Shown here: positions 5,918 to 6,049 of the stretch, in pieces | How the letters are laid out: every line of letters starts with the position of its first letter | Position numbering within the stretch: the first letter of the stretch is position 1 | DNA from: JAEZKC01 sp046538945 | GTDB taxonomy: Bacteria > Fibrobacterota > Chitinivibrionia > Chitinivibrionales > Chitinispirillaceae | Reading direction: 5' to 3' | Assembly (NCBI GenBank): GCA_046538945.1 | Contig: JBKHHW010000189.1 | Location: 1-6,049, forward strand | DNA: 6,049 nucleotides | Made by a program: the position numbers and the translations under genes | Notes under the pieces: model-generated | Database searches by the model: none | What the model was told of the DNA's origin: nothing | The model's input: only the letters and a program-made list of their open reading frames with translations

Positions 5918-6049
5918 ATGAGCAATGATTATTCCACCGCTGCCGACTCTCCGCTTGCTCCCGCCCCGGGACAGGGGGTGAGGTCGAATCGTGCTCAAAC
6001 AGGTGCTTCCGGGATCGGAAAAACCAACTGGTGGAATCTTTCCTTTTGT
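5918..6049 (+). CDS. Possible start of a divergent gene, 3'-truncated by the window end
   Basis: From the ATG at 5918 the frame stays open for 44 codons to the last base. The visible peptide is polar and Ala/Pro/Ser/Gly-rich, then reads GKTNWWNLSF at the end, the kind of soluble leader that often precedes a membrane helix. The frame is open back to 5894, so a TTG at 5906 is another possible start; an AAGAG five bases before that TTG is the only Shine-Dalgarno-like sequence. No domain can be recognised. It may be a real divergent gene or chance open frame. Confidence 0.3.
   Translation, partial: MSNDYSTAADSPLAPAPGQGVRSNRAQTGASGIGKTNWWNLSFC

Noticed and set aside
1..6049. CRISPR array, tRNA, rRNA or insertion sequence
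   Set aside because: No spaced direct repeats, RNA gene signatures, transposase or terminal inverted repeats were seen.

Overview
The window looks like part of a chromosome from an anaerobic or microaerophilic Gram-negative bacterium. I cannot name the taxon. Supporting signs are the oxygen-independent type of ergothioneine genes, a likely outer-membrane beta-barrel protein, and a diiron ferritin-like protein of the kind common in strict anaerobes. The barrel protein's family resemblance weakly suggests Spirochaetes or the Fibrobacterota/Chitinivibrionia side of the FCB group. Base composition is fairly even, and no mobile element, CRISPR array, rRNA or tRNA was seen.

Left half (1-3343, + strand): a tightly packed four-gene operon. 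It begins inside a rhodanese-type sulfurtransferase recognised as EanB. Next come the histidine trimethyltransferase EanA (EgtD family; 4-bp ATGA overlap), a group II cysteine desulfurase SufS (1-bp gap) and its sulfur acceptor SufE (22-bp gap, strong Shine-Dalgarno). EanA makes hercynine from histidine and SAM. EanB replaces the imidazole C-H with C-S, using a cysteine persulfide and no oxygen. The SufS/SufE pair, seen here without SufBCD, is well placed to supply that persulfide from cysteine. The operon therefore reads as a self-contained route from histidine, SAM and cysteine to ergothioneine. This proposed SufS -> SufE -> EanB relay is the main discovery candidate.

Right half (3369-5870, - strand): three genes converge on the operon. 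Read in their own direction they are a 175-residue protein with a YflT/general-stress-protein-17M-like C-terminus (5870-5343), a 419-residue protein with two ferritin-like diiron bundles (5180-3921), and a small exported beta-barrel protein (3842-3369). A strong intrinsic terminator (3879-3911) follows the ferritin-like gene. Two hairpins lie in the 162-bp gap between the other two genes (5181-5342), the longer one being a plausible weaker terminator. The thiol antioxidant operon next to a diiron protein suggests a redox or oxidative-stress neighbourhood, but this is inference.

Right edge (5871-6049): a possible start of a divergent + strand gene (5918 to the window end) that is too short to identify.
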